From: Polynucleobacter tropicus
Lineage (GTDB): Bacteria > Pseudomonadota > Gammaproteobacteria > Burkholderiales > Burkholderiaceae
Assembly (NCBI RefSeq): GCF_013307225.1
Contig: NZ_CP028942.1
Location: 1,550,001-1,614,000 of the forward strand
Direction of reading: 5' to 3'
DNA: 64,000 nucleotides
The position numbers and the translations under genes are program-made. Every line of letters starts with the position of its first letter. Position 1 is the first letter of the stretch. Under the pieces are notes generated by a model. It was not told where the DNA came from. It made no database searches and saw only the letters and a list, made by a program, of their open reading frames with translations. Shown here in pieces: positions 32,900 through 41,417 of the stretch.

Positions 32900-34480
32900 A
32901 TGTTAGATAACAACATTAAGACCCAATTAAAAGCTTATTTTGAAAAGATTGTTTCACCAATCACGCTAACTGCATCTCTTGATGACGGCGAAACTTCCGC
33001 TCAAATGCGCGAGCTATTAAATGAAGTGGCTGAGCAATCAGACAAGATCACCGTTGAAACCAATGGTAGTGATAAACACGTACCTAGCTTTACCGTAAGC
33101 AAAACTGGCGAAGAAGCTCGTATTCGTTTTGCAGGCCTACCAATGGGTCATGAAATGACATCATTTATTTTGGCGATCTTGCAAGCCAGCGGTTACCCAC
33201 CAAAAGTTGAAGAAGATATATTGGTTCGCATTCGCAAATTGGATGGCAAGTTCCGTTTCCAAACATTTATCTCTTTGTCATGCCATAACTGCCCGGACGT
33301 AGTTCAGGCACTCAATTTGATGGCTGCGCTCAACCCCAATATCGAACATGAAATGATCGATGGCGCCCTCTTCCAGCCATTGGTTGATCAATATCAAATC
33401 ATGGCTGTTCCAACCGTAATCTTGAATGGCGAAGTATTTGGTCAAGGCCGCATGGGTGCGGAAGAGATCATTGCCAAACTCGATACTGGTAGCGCCGAAG
33501 AAGAAGCAGCCAAACTCAATGCCAAGGGTGATTTTGATGTTTTAGTTATTGGCGGTGGCCCCGCTGGATCGGCAGCGGCAATTTATGCCGCCCGCAAAGG
33601 TATCCGCACTGGTATTGTTGCTGAGCGTTTTGGCGGCCAAGTGATGGATACCTTGGGTATTGAGAACTTCATTTCCGTTTCTCATACAGAAGGCCCAAAG
33701 CTCGTTCAAGCTTTAGAGCAACACGTCAAAGACTACGAAGTAGATATCATGAATCTGCAGCGCGCTAATGCTTTACGCAAAACCAATGCAGGCATTGAAG
33801 TGGAAATGGCCAACGGTGCAGTTCTGAAAAGCAAGTCCGTCATCATCAGCACGGGCGCACGTTGGAGGGAAATGAATGTTCCAGGCGAGCAAGAGTATCG
33901 CAATAAAGGCGTAGCTTACTGCCCTCACTGCGATGGTCCTTTATTTAAAGGTAAGCGTGTTGCCGTCATTGGCGGCGGCAATTCAGGGGTGGAGGCTGCA
34001 ATTGACTTAGCAGGTATCGTAAGTCACGTTACCTTGATTGAGTTTGATAGTCAATTACGAGCTGATGCCGTATTGCAAACCAAATTGTTCAGCCTGCCTA
34101 ATGTGACTGTGATTAAGAGTGCTCTGACCAAAGAGGTATTAGGTGATGGCAGCAAGGTTAACGGCTTGCGTTATCAAGATCGCACCAACAATGCAGAACA
34201 TACGATTGAGCTAGAAGGCATCTTTGTGCAAATTGGTTTACTACCAAATACCGAATGGCTCAAAGGCACGATAGATCTATCCCCACGCGGAGAGATTATT
34301 GTGGATGCCAAAGGTGAAACTTCCGTGCCCGGAATATTTGCTGCAGGAGATTGCACTACTGTTCCATACAAGCAAATCATCATTGCCATGGGCGAAGGTG
34401 CAAAAGCTTCACTAGGTGCGTTTGATTACCTCATTCGTCACTCAGTCAGCAAAGAGGAGCCAGCCCTGGTTGCAGCTTAA
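32900..34480 (+). CDS. ahpF: Alkyl hydroperoxide reductase flavoprotein subunit
   Basis: 526 residues. The N-terminal tandem thioredoxin-fold domain has the redox pair in SCHNCPDVV (Cys128, Cys131). The thioredoxin-reductase-like part has FAD-binding [19 protein letters not shown], the catalytic pair CPHCDGP, NAD-binding [17 protein letters not shown], and GIFAAGDCT. It moves electrons from NADH to AhpC. The length is normal for AhpF. It follows ahpC with a stem-loop in the gap and is closed by a strong bidirectional terminator. Confidence 0.97.
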   Translation: MLDNNIKTQLKAYFEKIVSPITLTASLDDGETSAQMRELLNEVAEQSDKITVETNGSDKHVPSFTVSKTGEEARIRFAGLPMGHEMTSFILAILQASGYPPKVEEDILVRIRKLDGKFRFQTFISLSCHNCPDVVQALNLMAALNPNIEHEMIDGALFQPLVDQYQIMAVPTVILNGEVFGQGRMGAEEIIAKLDTGSAEEEAAKLNAKGDFDVLVIGGGPAGSAAAIYAARKGIRTGIVAERFGGQVMDTLGIENFISVSHTEGPKLVQALEQHVKDYEVDIMNLQRANALRKTNAGIEVEMANGAVLKSKSVIISTGARWREMNVPGEQEYRNKGVAYCPHCDGPLFKGKRVAVIGGGNSGVEAAIDLAGIVSHVTLIEFDSQLRADAVLQTKLFSLPNVTVIKSALTKEVLGDGSKVNGLRYQDRTNNAEHTIELEGIFVQIGLLPNTEWLKGTIDLSPRGEIIVDAKGETSVPGIFAAGDCTTVPYKQIIIAMGEGAKASLGAFDYLIRHSVSKEEPALVAA

Positions 34481-34496
34481 TAAGGGTTGGGCAAAT

Positions 34497-34527
34497 AAAA
34501 ATCCCCAGAGTAATTTCTGGGGATTTT
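34497..34527. terminator. Bidirectional terminator after ahpF
   Basis: A 13-bp stem, AAAAATCCCCAGA with TCTGGGGATTTTT, around a 5-base loop. T-rich tracts occur on both strands, so it can stop ahpF and the converging DUF3833 gene. Confidence 0.9.
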
Positions 34528-34552
34528 TATTTTTTACATTGAAATGTAACTA

Positions 34553-35101
34553 TTAGCGCTTATAAAAGCTTAGGGTGACCTCACCCAATTCAATGCCAAA
34601 TTTACTCATCTTGGCTTTATTGATCATTACCTTTGAGTTCATGAGATACATCCAGTCATCGAACTGAACATGATAGATCGTGCCATCTACTGGTAATGCC
34701 AGCGTATAAGCCCAATTGAGTGCATTGCCAGCCGCAACGCCATTGGCATCACCCACCACATCATCAGCCCTACCAACATACTTGCCTGGTGAAACTTCAG
34801 TAATTACCCAAATACGCTTTTGTTTAGTGCCATCTGAGTATTCAAAACTCTCATCTAAAGTGCCTACTTTTTTACCATCTGCTACTTTCCAGCTAGCCTG
34901 CATTAGCACAGTAAAACGCTTGACCACTTCGCCACTTCGATTCGTGAAGATGCCATATGCATCAATGGTGCCATTGAAATACTCACTTAAATCAAGGGTC
35001 GGCTTTTCATTGGCATATTGTGAAACCTGTGGGCCTGCGCAACCTAACAAAAAAAGCGTAGATAAGGTAATAGCTAAAAATCTTTTTGCTAAATTTTTCA
35101 T
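34553..35101 (-). CDS. DUF3833 lipoprotein
   Basis: 182 residues. A lipoprotein signal (LFLLGC, Cys near residue 21) precedes the DUF3833 pattern: LDLSEYFNGTIDAYGIFTNR, TLDESFEYSDGTKQKRIW and HVQFDDWMYLMNSKVM. The function is unknown; homologues are found in photolyase-associated, light-responsive gene groups. Its ATG overlaps the stop of the chalcone-isomerase-like gene by four bases. Confidence 0.88.
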   Translation of the reverse strand: MKNLAKRFLAITLSTLFLLGCAGPQVSQYANEKPTLDLSEYFNGTIDAYGIFTNRSGEVVKRFTVLMQASWKVADGKKVGTLDESFEYSDGTKQKRIWVITEVSPGKYVGRADDVVGDANGVAAGNALNWAYTLALPVDGTIYHVQFDDWMYLMNSKVMINKAKMSKFGIELGEVTLSFYKR

Positions 35102-35661
35102 TGCTTACAGGTTTCCTCTAATAAAGGTGGTGGGCAATGTTGGCCCAATAATTGATCGCGTAATTTTGGCGCAGTAGTTTTTGAATCCAGCCATATACCA
35201 AAGAATGCCTTTGAAAAATCCGCACCAGCAATTTGCGCAAGTGGCTTGCCATCAAAATAAAAAGTGGTTCCCTGTTTGGGGTTATAGATTGCGGTCAAAC
35301 TTTGGCCTGGCTCTACGTTTGGCAAAAATGTCGCTAATTGCTTTCCCCAAATCTGGGCTTGGGTATCAGGTACACCTAACTTCTTCATCTCCTCCGCAGA
35401 ACGATTCGCAATCGCTAATCCACTTAATGACTTGTGATATTGAAGATCTAAGGCAAATTCAGATGAATTAAAAGAGCCTGCTCGATAAAAGTTTGCATCG
35501 TAAATATGTAAGCCCCACCAAGTTAGCTTGCCACTACCCTGAAGTTTTGCTGGATTGAGTGCTTGGTCAATGTAAACCAAATCACGAGCGAAACTTATGG
35601 GGGCAGTTCCATAAACTATAAGCAGTAATGTAGCTAAAAATAACTTTGCAAAATATCTCAT
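35098..35661 (-). CDS. Chalcone-isomerase-like secreted protein
   Basis: 187 residues with a signal peptide (to about residue 25). The mature part fits the bacterial chalcone isomerase-like family: LQGSGKLTWWGLHIYDANFY, LDLQYHKSLSGLAIANRSAE and YNPKQGTTFYFDGKPLAQIA. Members bind fatty-acid-like ligands or act as isomerase homologues; bacterial roles are unproven. Its ATG overlaps the DUF393 stop (TAATG), and DUF3833 follows, making a three-gene unit. Confidence 0.88.
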   Translation of the reverse strand: MRYFAKLFLATLLLIVYGTAPISFARDLVYIDQALNPAKLQGSGKLTWWGLHIYDANFYRAGSFNSSEFALDLQYHKSLSGLAIANRSAEEMKKLGVPDTQAQIWGKQLATFLPNVEPGQSLTAIYNPKQGTTFYFDGKPLAQIAGADFSKAFFGIWLDSKTTAPKLRDQLLGQHCPPPLLEETCKQ

Positions 35662-36056
35662 TATTTTTTCTGCACCAAACGTAAAGCAAAAGGTCCAATA
35701 GCATTGGAAATCGCATGCCGATTTTTGGCAAAGACTTGATAAGAAAATCTCAGAAGTGGCTGCAGAGCTTTTCGGGAGAAAAGCCAGGCTAAAAAAAGAA
35801 GATTGGCTCTTCTGTAAGCCTCGGGAAATACCGCTGCACTATGAATCAAAGAGCCATCAGCATACTGCGCATACATTGCTGCTAAAGCTTGCTCACAAGA
35901 AATTCCCAGTTTGGCAGCATCATACTTTTCAGAGTTGACATCTACAAAATCAAGCAGACCCTGCTGATTACGCCTTGATAGAAATAAGATTTCCGCCTGA
36001 CACAAAGGACATGTGCCATCGTAAAACAAGGTAAGTTTTTGTAAATTGCTGACCAT
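35661..36056 (-). CDS. DCC-family thiol-disulfide oxidoreductase (DUF393)
   Basis: 131 residues. The signature LFYDGTCPLCQAEILFLSRR carries the DCC motif and a CPLC redox pair. Later stretches are LLDFVDVNSEKYDAAKLGIS and MYAQYADGSLIHSAAVFPEA. Predicted as a thioredoxin-like protein of unknown partner. It is the first gene of the DCC-chalcone-isomerase-like-DUF3833 unit and is divergent from the SDR gene at 36116. Confidence 0.88.
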   Translation of the reverse strand: MVSNLQKLTLFYDGTCPLCQAEILFLSRRNQQGLLDFVDVNSEKYDAAKLGISCEQALAAMYAQYADGSLIHSAAVFPEAYRRANLLFLAWLFSRKALQPLLRFSYQVFAKNRHAISNAIGPFALRLVQKK

Positions 36057-36115
36057 TGAGCAAGTGTAAGACTTATTGAATAAACTGGCAGAGCATCAAT
36101 TTATTTAATAAAACT

Positions 36116-36811
36116 TTGCAAATTCTATCCAAACCCTTTCGCGCATTAGTCATCGGCTCCTCCGGAACCATTGGATCGGCATTTGTTGATCTTCTGCAAA
36201 ATAACCCCTCTTGTATAGGGGTTGCAGGCATTCACCGTAAATCTATACCTGCCATTGATTACCTTGATCCCAGCACTATTCAAACTTGCACAAGCGCACT
36301 GACCCAACAAGGACCTTATCAACTCATTATTAATACGATCGGGGTTTTACATACAGACCACTGGATGCCTGAAAAACGTTTGGATGATCTCAATTCTGAA
36401 CAGCTCATTGAGCTAATGCAAATAAACGCTATTGGGCCCGGATTAACCATTCGTCATTTCCTACCCCTACTAGATCCAACAGGGAGTTTGATGGTGACGC
36501 TTTCCGCAAAAGTGGGCAGCATTGAAGATAACCGTCTTGGAGGTTGGTATAGCTATCGCAGCTCTAAAGCAGCATTGAATATGCTCATCAAGACAACTTC
36601 GATTGAGCTTGCAAGAACTAAACCTAACATCACCCTTATCGCGATGCATCCTGGCACTGTGAACTCTAGGTTATCCAAACCTTTTAAAGGGCAACAAATC
36701 GGTAGGCCTGCAATTGATGCTTGCACCGATATGCTCAATGTCATGAAAACCATTGAGCCGAAAGATTCTGGCAGCTTTATTTCTTATTCCGGAGAAAGAT
36801 TACCCTGGTAA
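36116..36811 (+). CDS. Short-chain dehydrogenase/reductase in the photolyase group
   Basis: 231 residues beginning with TTG 36116. It has the cofactor loop VIGSSGTIGSAF, then LIINTIGVLHT, and the catalytic Ser/Tyr/Lys region LSAKVGSIEDNRLGGWYSYR with SSKAAL. This form (C-factor/CsgA-like) is often beside cryptochrome/photolyase genes. The substrate is unknown. Its stop lies 7 bases from the stop of the converging DUF2256 gene. The start is uncertain because no good ribosome binding site is seen before the TTG. Confidence 0.85.
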   Translation: MQILSKPFRALVIGSSGTIGSAFVDLLQNNPSCIGVAGIHRKSIPAIDYLDPSTIQTCTSALTQQGPYQLIINTIGVLHTDHWMPEKRLDDLNSEQLIELMQINAIGPGLTIRHFLPLLDPTGSLMVTLSAKVGSIEDNRLGGWYSYRSSKAALNMLIKTTSIELARTKPNITLIAMHPGTVNSRLSKPFKGQQIGRPAIDACTDMLNVMKTIEPKDSGSFISYSGERLPW

Positions 36812-36818
36812 TAGCAAT

Positions 36819-36980
36819 CTAGGTTTGAGTTTTACCAGAGCGCCTGCGACAGGCATCTGAGCAGTATTTAATTGACTCCCAATTTTTCTCCCATGACTTT
36901 CGCCAAGTCATTTCTCTTTTGCAAATAACACAAATCTTGCTTGGCAAAAAGGATTTATTTCCTTTGAAAGAGGATTTCAT
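36819..36980 (-). CDS. DUF2256 small zinc-ribbon-like protein
   Basis: 53 residues, a short frame easy to miss. It contains LPSKICVICKREMTWRKSWE and SIKYCSDACRRRSG. The two CxxC/CxxxC pairs (Cys17, Cys20, Cys40, Cys44) and the W-R-K pattern match DUF2256, a family almost always next to cryptochrome/photolyase genes. It probably binds zinc; the function is unknown. It starts five bases after the photolyase stop, so it is cotranscribed with it. Confidence 0.88.
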   Translation of the reverse strand: MKSSFKGNKSFLPSKICVICKREMTWRKSWEKNWESIKYCSDACRRRSGKTQT

Positions 36981-36985
36981 AGCTC

Positions 36986-38521
36986 TTACAAATTATTGAG
37001 ATTGTTTAATACCTGTTGGGCATGCTGGACTATCGCAGCTTGATCATCATCGCTAATCTTCTTTAGATTTGCAGTCATTAATCTTGTGCGCGGATTACTG
37101 TCAAATTGCTGACGATGTTTAATTAAGAAATTCCAGTACAAAGTTGTTACAGGACATGCATTCTCGCCAAATCGTACATCTGATTTGTATTGGCAACCAC
37201 CGCAATAGTTACTCATCCTCTTAATGTAGGCTCCGCTAGCAATATAGGGCTTGCTGGTAAAACGGCCGCCATTGGCAAATAGGGCCATGCCAGCAGTATT
37301 AGGCAATTCAACCCATTCAATCGCATCTACATAAACCGCTAAGTACCAATCGCATACGGCTGAAGGTAATATTTCTGCCAAAAGCGCAAAGTTACCAGTC
37401 ACCATTAAGCGCTGAATGTGGTGAGCATATCCATATTTAAGTGTCTGACCCACGGCATCTTGCATACAACGCATTTTGGTTTTGCCAGTCCAATACCAGT
37501 CGGGCAAAGCGCGTTGATGATCATAGAAATTGTCTGTAGCCATCTTTGGCATATCGAGGTAATACATTCCCCGAACAAATTCACGCCAGCCTAATATTTG
37601 ACGAATAAATCCTTCGATTGTCGATAAATCAAGCGAATATTTTTTCCATGCATCTAAGACAGCAGAAATAACCTCGCGTGGATTTAATAACTTTAGATTT
37701 AATGAGCTAGACAAAATGGAATGCCATCCATACGGCGTATCTGTCCACATAGCATCTTGATAAATACCAAAGTTTCTCAAGCGGTAATCCACAAAATACT
37801 GCAGAGCCTCCAATGCTTCATCCCTAGTCACCGGCCAGCGAAAATGCCCCAGTGAGCCAGGGTACCCGGAGTAATGACTCTGGACAAATTGAAGCACCTC
37901 TTGGGTTATCGCATCAGGCTCAAACAAAATAGGTGTTTCAATAATTCCAGGCCCTGATTTTGGGTATGGTTTGCGGTTGTCTTGGTCAAAATTCCATTGG
38001 CCGCCTTCTGGATTTCCATCCTTATCCAACAGAATATTGTGAGTTTTCCGCATTAATCGATAGAAAAACTCGAGTCGCAATTCTTTCTTATTAGCGGCCC
38101 AGTCCCTAAACTCTTGATGACTGCAATAGAAGTGACTATCTTCGCGCATATCAAGTTGCACTTTTGAGTCTTTTGCAAGCTTTTCTATAGCCAGCTTTAA
38201 GCGCCACTCGCCAGGCTCAATACAAACAAGATGCCTAATGCCCTTCTCAAGCAATATCTCTTTAAGAGAATCTACTATTGATAATTTGGATTCTTGAACA
38301 TAGTGCACCGGATAGCCATCAGCTTTTAGTTCTTCTGAAAAATGGCGCATTGCCGATAGAAATAAAGCAATCTTTGCTTTATGTGACCAAACCACTTGAG
38401 CCTCAGGAATAGATTCAATCATGATGACTTCATCATTCTGGAAATCAAAATCCCTTAGGGCGGGACTTTGCCTATCCAGTTGATCGCCCAGAATGAGGAC
38501 TAGTCGTTTAGGCTTACTCAT
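36986..38521 (-). CDS. Iron-sulfur bacterial photolyase/cryptochrome (PhrB type)
   Basis: 511 residues. The N-terminal domain reads PKRLVLILGDQLDRQSPALR. The C-terminal FAD domain includes FIRQILGWREFVRGMYYLDM and GRFTSKPYIASGAYIKRMSN. Cluster Cys are visible in AVCDWYLAV, YCGGCQYKS and ENACPVTTLYW, giving the four ligands of the Fe-S class of prokaryotic (6-4) photolyases and cryptochromes. It should repair UV (6-4) photoproducts or sense blue light. Its ATG overlaps the stop of the restored TIGR03643 frame (ATGA), and DUF2256 follows. Confidence 0.93.
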   Translation of the reverse strand: MSKPKRLVLILGDQLDRQSPALRDFDFQNDEVIMIESIPEAQVVWSHKAKIALFLSAMRHFSEELKADGYPVHYVQESKLSIVDSLKEILLEKGIRHLVCIEPGEWRLKLAIEKLAKDSKVQLDMREDSHFYCSHQEFRDWAANKKELRLEFFYRLMRKTHNILLDKDGNPEGGQWNFDQDNRKPYPKSGPGIIETPILFEPDAITQEVLQFVQSHYSGYPGSLGHFRWPVTRDEALEALQYFVDYRLRNFGIYQDAMWTDTPYGWHSILSSSLNLKLLNPREVISAVLDAWKKYSLDLSTIEGFIRQILGWREFVRGMYYLDMPKMATDNFYDHQRALPDWYWTGKTKMRCMQDAVGQTLKYGYAHHIQRLMVTGNFALLAEILPSAVCDWYLAVYVDAIEWVELPNTAGMALFANGGRFTSKPYIASGAYIKRMSNYCGGCQYKSDVRFGENACPVTTLYWNFLIKHRQQFDSNPRTRLMTANLKKISDDDQAAIVQHAQQVLNNLNNL

Positions 38522-38786
38522 TTATTTTTATATTGAGTTGAGCAATAAGCGCGTTGAACCAATTTACTGCGTAGTGCCACATGCTTTGTGACTCTGCCAG
38601 AGACTCGCTCTCTCCATAAATTAAATGAACTTCTCTTAAGTTCTCGACGCATTAATTGAATCACTTGAGGCTCTGCAAATCCAAATGTTGCTCAATAGCT
38701 TCAAATGGCGTTCTGTCCTCCCAAGCCATCTCAATGAGGCGAGACAATTCGTCCTTGGAAAGGGCTTTAGGCAGAGCTTTTGGCAT
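38518..38786 (-). pseudogene. TIGR03643-family gene broken by a one-base deletion
   Basis: From ATG 38786 the frame reads LSRLIEMAWEDRTPFEAIEQ, then ends in LDLQSLK and a stop. In the next frame the family continues as FGFAEPQVIQLMRRELKRSS, then FNLWRERVSGRVTKH, to a TGA that overlaps the photolyase ATG. Adding one base near 38685-38690 (CAA-CA-TTT read as CAA-CAG-TTT) restores the expected EQQFGFAEP sequence. The family is small, of unknown function, and a regular photolyase partner. This is either a real frameshift or a sequence error. It fills most of the 325 bases between the photolyase and HNH genes. Confidence 0.85.
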
Positions 38787-38846
38787 CCTGCAAGTTTAAG
38801 ACTTATTCACTAAACTTGTACTGACCCATTAATTCTGCAATTCAAG

Positions 38847-39191
38847 ATGATTGGCAAAATTCGTCAAAAATTGATTTCGCAAGCCCCTCGAGTAATTTCA
38901 AATACTCAGGCAATCATCTGCCCAATATGCGATCGATCAATTCCAGCATCTCAAAAAGATGCTCACCACCTCATCCCGAAATCTAAGGGAGGTAGAACTA
39001 CAGAATTTCTGCATCGCATCTGCCACAGACAAATACATGCCCTCTTTACAGAAACTGAACTAGCCAACCAATTCAATAATGCGACTGCTTTACAGGACCA
39101 TCCAGAGATGCAACGATTTATTCAATGGGTAAAAACAAAGCCAGATGCGTTTTATGAGAGAGTTCGCAAAAGTACCCGCATCAAAAACTAA
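38847..39191 (+). CDS. HNH endonuclease family protein
   Basis: 114 residues. The HNH core is ICPICDRSIPAS, then DAHHLIPKSKGG and LHRICHRQIHALF, with two CxxC-type pairs for a structural zinc and the catalytic His. Stand-alone HNH proteins of this size occur in many betaproteobacteria with no defence partner known. Nothing around it suggests a restriction or mobile context. Confidence 0.85.
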   Translation: MIGKIRQKLISQAPRVISNTQAIICPICDRSIPASQKDAHHLIPKSKGGRTTEFLHRICHRQIHALFTETELANQFNNATALQDHPEMQRFIQWVKTKPDAFYERVRKSTRIKN

Positions 39192-39266
39192 GACGTATTG
39201 CGTATTTAGCGTAGACTGGCACAAATTTAATAAAAACTTATATCGAGGCAAATCCAGAAAGACATC

Positions 39267-40028
39267 ATGACTCAATCAAATAATAAAGTTGCCTTAGTTA
39301 CTGGTGCAGGAGCTGGAATTGGTAGAGCTGCCGCCAAAGCTTTGTTGCAAGGCGGTTACCAAGTCGTACTGACAGGGCGTAATTTAGAAAAGCTACAGAA
39401 GGCTATCAGCGATATTGGTGGCAATGAGAATAATTGCTTAGCAGTTGCTTGCGATGTAGGAAATCCTGAGCAAGTAAAAAATTTATTTGCAGCAACCAAA
39501 GCAAAGTTTGGTCGCATTGATGTTCTATTTAATAATGCAGGGCTTGGTGCCCCCGCCATTCCTATGGAAGACTTAACATACGAGCAATGGATGAATGTAG
39601 TCAACACCAATCTTTGCGGCGCCTTCCTTTGCTCCCAAGAGGCGATTCGCATGATGAAAGCGCAATCACCCCAAGGCGGTAGAATTATTAATAACGGCTC
39701 TATTTCTGCGCATGCGCCAAGACCAATGTCGGCCCCTTATACCGCCACGAAGCATGCCATCAGCGGACTTACAAAAACAATCGCTTTAGATGGTCGCCCT
39801 TTTAATATTGCATGCGGACAAATCGATATTGGCAACGCTGCCACTGAAATGACTGAGCGCATGGCTGCAGGCATCATACAAGCGGATCAATCCATCAAGG
39901 TAGAGCCTCGCATGGATGTAGATCATGTGGGTCAAGCGGTACTCCATATGGCACAACTTCCCTTGGAGTCCAACATCCTCAATATGACCATCATGGCTAC
40001 AAAAATGCCGTTTGTTGGTCGAGGCTAA
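39267..40028 (+). CDS. SDR family oxidoreductase
   Basis: 253 residues, classical short-chain dehydrogenase: cofactor loop [26 protein letters not shown], catalytic Ser in [20 protein letters not shown], then the Tyr/Lys [20 protein letters not shown]. It likely oxidises or reduces a small alcohol or ketone with NAD(P). It overlaps the convergent VOC gene by four bases. Substrate unknown. Confidence 0.93.
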   Translation: MTQSNNKVALVTGAGAGIGRAAAKALLQGGYQVVLTGRNLEKLQKAISDIGGNENNCLAVACDVGNPEQVKNLFAATKAKFGRIDVLFNNAGLGAPAIPMEDLTYEQWMNVVNTNLCGAFLCSQEAIRMMKAQSPQGGRIINNGSISAHAPRPMSAPYTATKHAISGLTKTIALDGRPFNIACGQIDIGNAATEMTERMAAGIIQADQSIKVEPRMDVDHVGQAVLHMAQLPLESNILNMTIMATKMPFVGRG

Positions 40029-40423
40029 GGTTTAAATAACTCGCTAATCTCTATAAGGTTCAGATCGGGGTCACGTACATAGACTGAATTAATCTTTGAT
40101 ATCGCACCTGTCCGTATAACTGGGCCTTCAATAATGGGCCAGTTCTCTTTTGCTAAATGATTGATTACCTCAGTTAGAGGTCGATCTGCTATGAAACACA
40201 AATCTAGTGAACCAGGGGTTGGAATATTTGCTTTTGGCTCAAATTCTTTACCCTTGATATGCAAATTAATTTTCTGATTACCAAAGGTAAATGCTTTGCG
40301 CTCCACCGGCGGAGTTCCACCTACGAAGGAGTCCAACTTCATACCGAGCACTCGAGTATAAAAATCAATACATGCTGACTCATTAGCAGTAGTTAATACT
40401 AAGTGGTCTAAGTGATCAATCAT
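40025..40423 (-). CDS. VOC family protein (glyoxalase/dioxygenase fold)
   Basis: 132 residues. The pattern [20 protein letters not shown] and YTRVLGM is the standard VOC start, and the C-terminus [13 protein letters not shown] gives a Glu metal ligand; INLHIKG holds another. Family members include glyoxalases, extradiol dioxygenases and resistance proteins; this short form is often called a biphenyl dioxygenase-like VOC. It lies 42 bases after the HMG-CoA-lyase-like gene and may be cotranscribed. Confidence 0.88.
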   Translation of the reverse strand: MIDHLDHLVLTTANESACIDFYTRVLGMKLDSFVGGTPPVERKAFTFGNQKINLHIKGKEFEPKANIPTPGSLDLCFIADRPLTEVINHLAKENWPIIEGPVIRTGAISKINSVYVRDPDLNLIEISELFKP

Positions 40424-40465
40424 TTAAGCCCTTTATTTTTTGCCATTGCATTTATTGTTTTTAAC

Positions 40466-41392
40466 TTATTTAAGATCATGAATATATTCAGGCGCAGGAT
40501 GTAAATCACAACTACGCCCCGCTTTGGCAACTTGCCCTGGAACTGAGTGACCCACTATCTGAGGCAACTCTCTTGCAAGATCTAATAATTTAGGAATATT
40601 CATGCCTGTGTCATATCCCATAGCATCCAACATATGAATGGCGTCTTCACTAGAGATATTGCCGCTAGCACCAGGCGCATATGGGCAACCACCCAAACCA
40701 CCCAGAGACCCATCAAACCGAACGATGCCACTCTGCACTGCCGCCAGCACATTGGCCAAACCCATGCCTCTCGTGTTATGAAAGTGCATAGTCAGTTGCA
40801 ATTGCGGAAATTTCTTCTGCAAAGACTCTGACATTTTTGTAACTTGTGCTGGGTTTGCCATGCCAGTCGTATCACATATTGTTAGACCGCGAACCCCTAG
40901 ATCCGCAAAGCGTTGGCAGAATTGCTCAACCACCTCTTGTGGAACATCGCCCTCCATAGGGCAGCCAAACGCAGTCGATAAAGAAATATTGATTGGCGTT
41001 TTTCCATCCACGTATTTAATTACCTCGGCCAATCCCGCAAAACTTTTCTCACGGGTCATGCGCAAATTTGCGAGATTGTGTGTTTCGGATGTGGACATCA
41101 CTAGATTAAATTCATCCGCACGGGATTCTAGAGCGCGTTCTGCGCCGCGAAGATTGGGCACCAGCACCGTATATTCAACACCAGGAACTCTGTGTATCTT
41201 CCCCATCACCTCTTCGGCATCTCTTAGCATTGGAATGGCTTTAGGAGATGTAAAGGAGGTCACTTCGATTTTTGCGAAACCGCACTGACTCATGGCATCA
41301 ATTAAGCGCACCTTATCTTCCGTTGGAATAAAGTTCGGCTCAATCTGAAATCCGTCTCTAGTTACTACGTCATTGAAATATATTCTGGTCAT
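40466..41392 (-). CDS. Hydroxymethylglutaryl-CoA lyase-like enzyme
   Basis: 308 residues. A TIM barrel of the HMGL family: VVTRDGFQIEPNFIPTEDKV, CGFAKIEVTSFTSPKAIPML, metal-binding HFHNTRGMG, and the active-site loop GGLGGCPYAPGASGN with catalytic Cys. It cleaves HMG-CoA or a related 3-hydroxy-3-methyl acyl-CoA to an acetyl-CoA and a keto acid. It follows a CaiB-type CoA-transferase by 25 bases, so the pair probably activates and then cleaves one organic acid, such as a 3-hydroxy-3-methylglutarate- or citramalate-type compound. That pairing is inference. Confidence 0.93.
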   Translation of the reverse strand: MTRIYFNDVVTRDGFQIEPNFIPTEDKVRLIDAMSQCGFAKIEVTSFTSPKAIPMLRDAEEVMGKIHRVPGVEYTVLVPNLRGAERALESRADEFNLVMSTSETHNLANLRMTREKSFAGLAEVIKYVDGKTPINISLSTAFGCPMEGDVPQEVVEQFCQRFADLGVRGLTICDTTGMANPAQVTKMSESLQKKFPQLQLTMHFHNTRGMGLANVLAAVQSGIVRFDGSLGGLGGCPYAPGASGNISSEDAIHMLDAMGYDTGMNIPKLLDLARELPQIVGHSVPGQVAKAGRSCDLHPAPEYIHDLK

Positions 41393-41417
41393 GATCTTCT
41401 TTTTGTCTTATTGAGTC

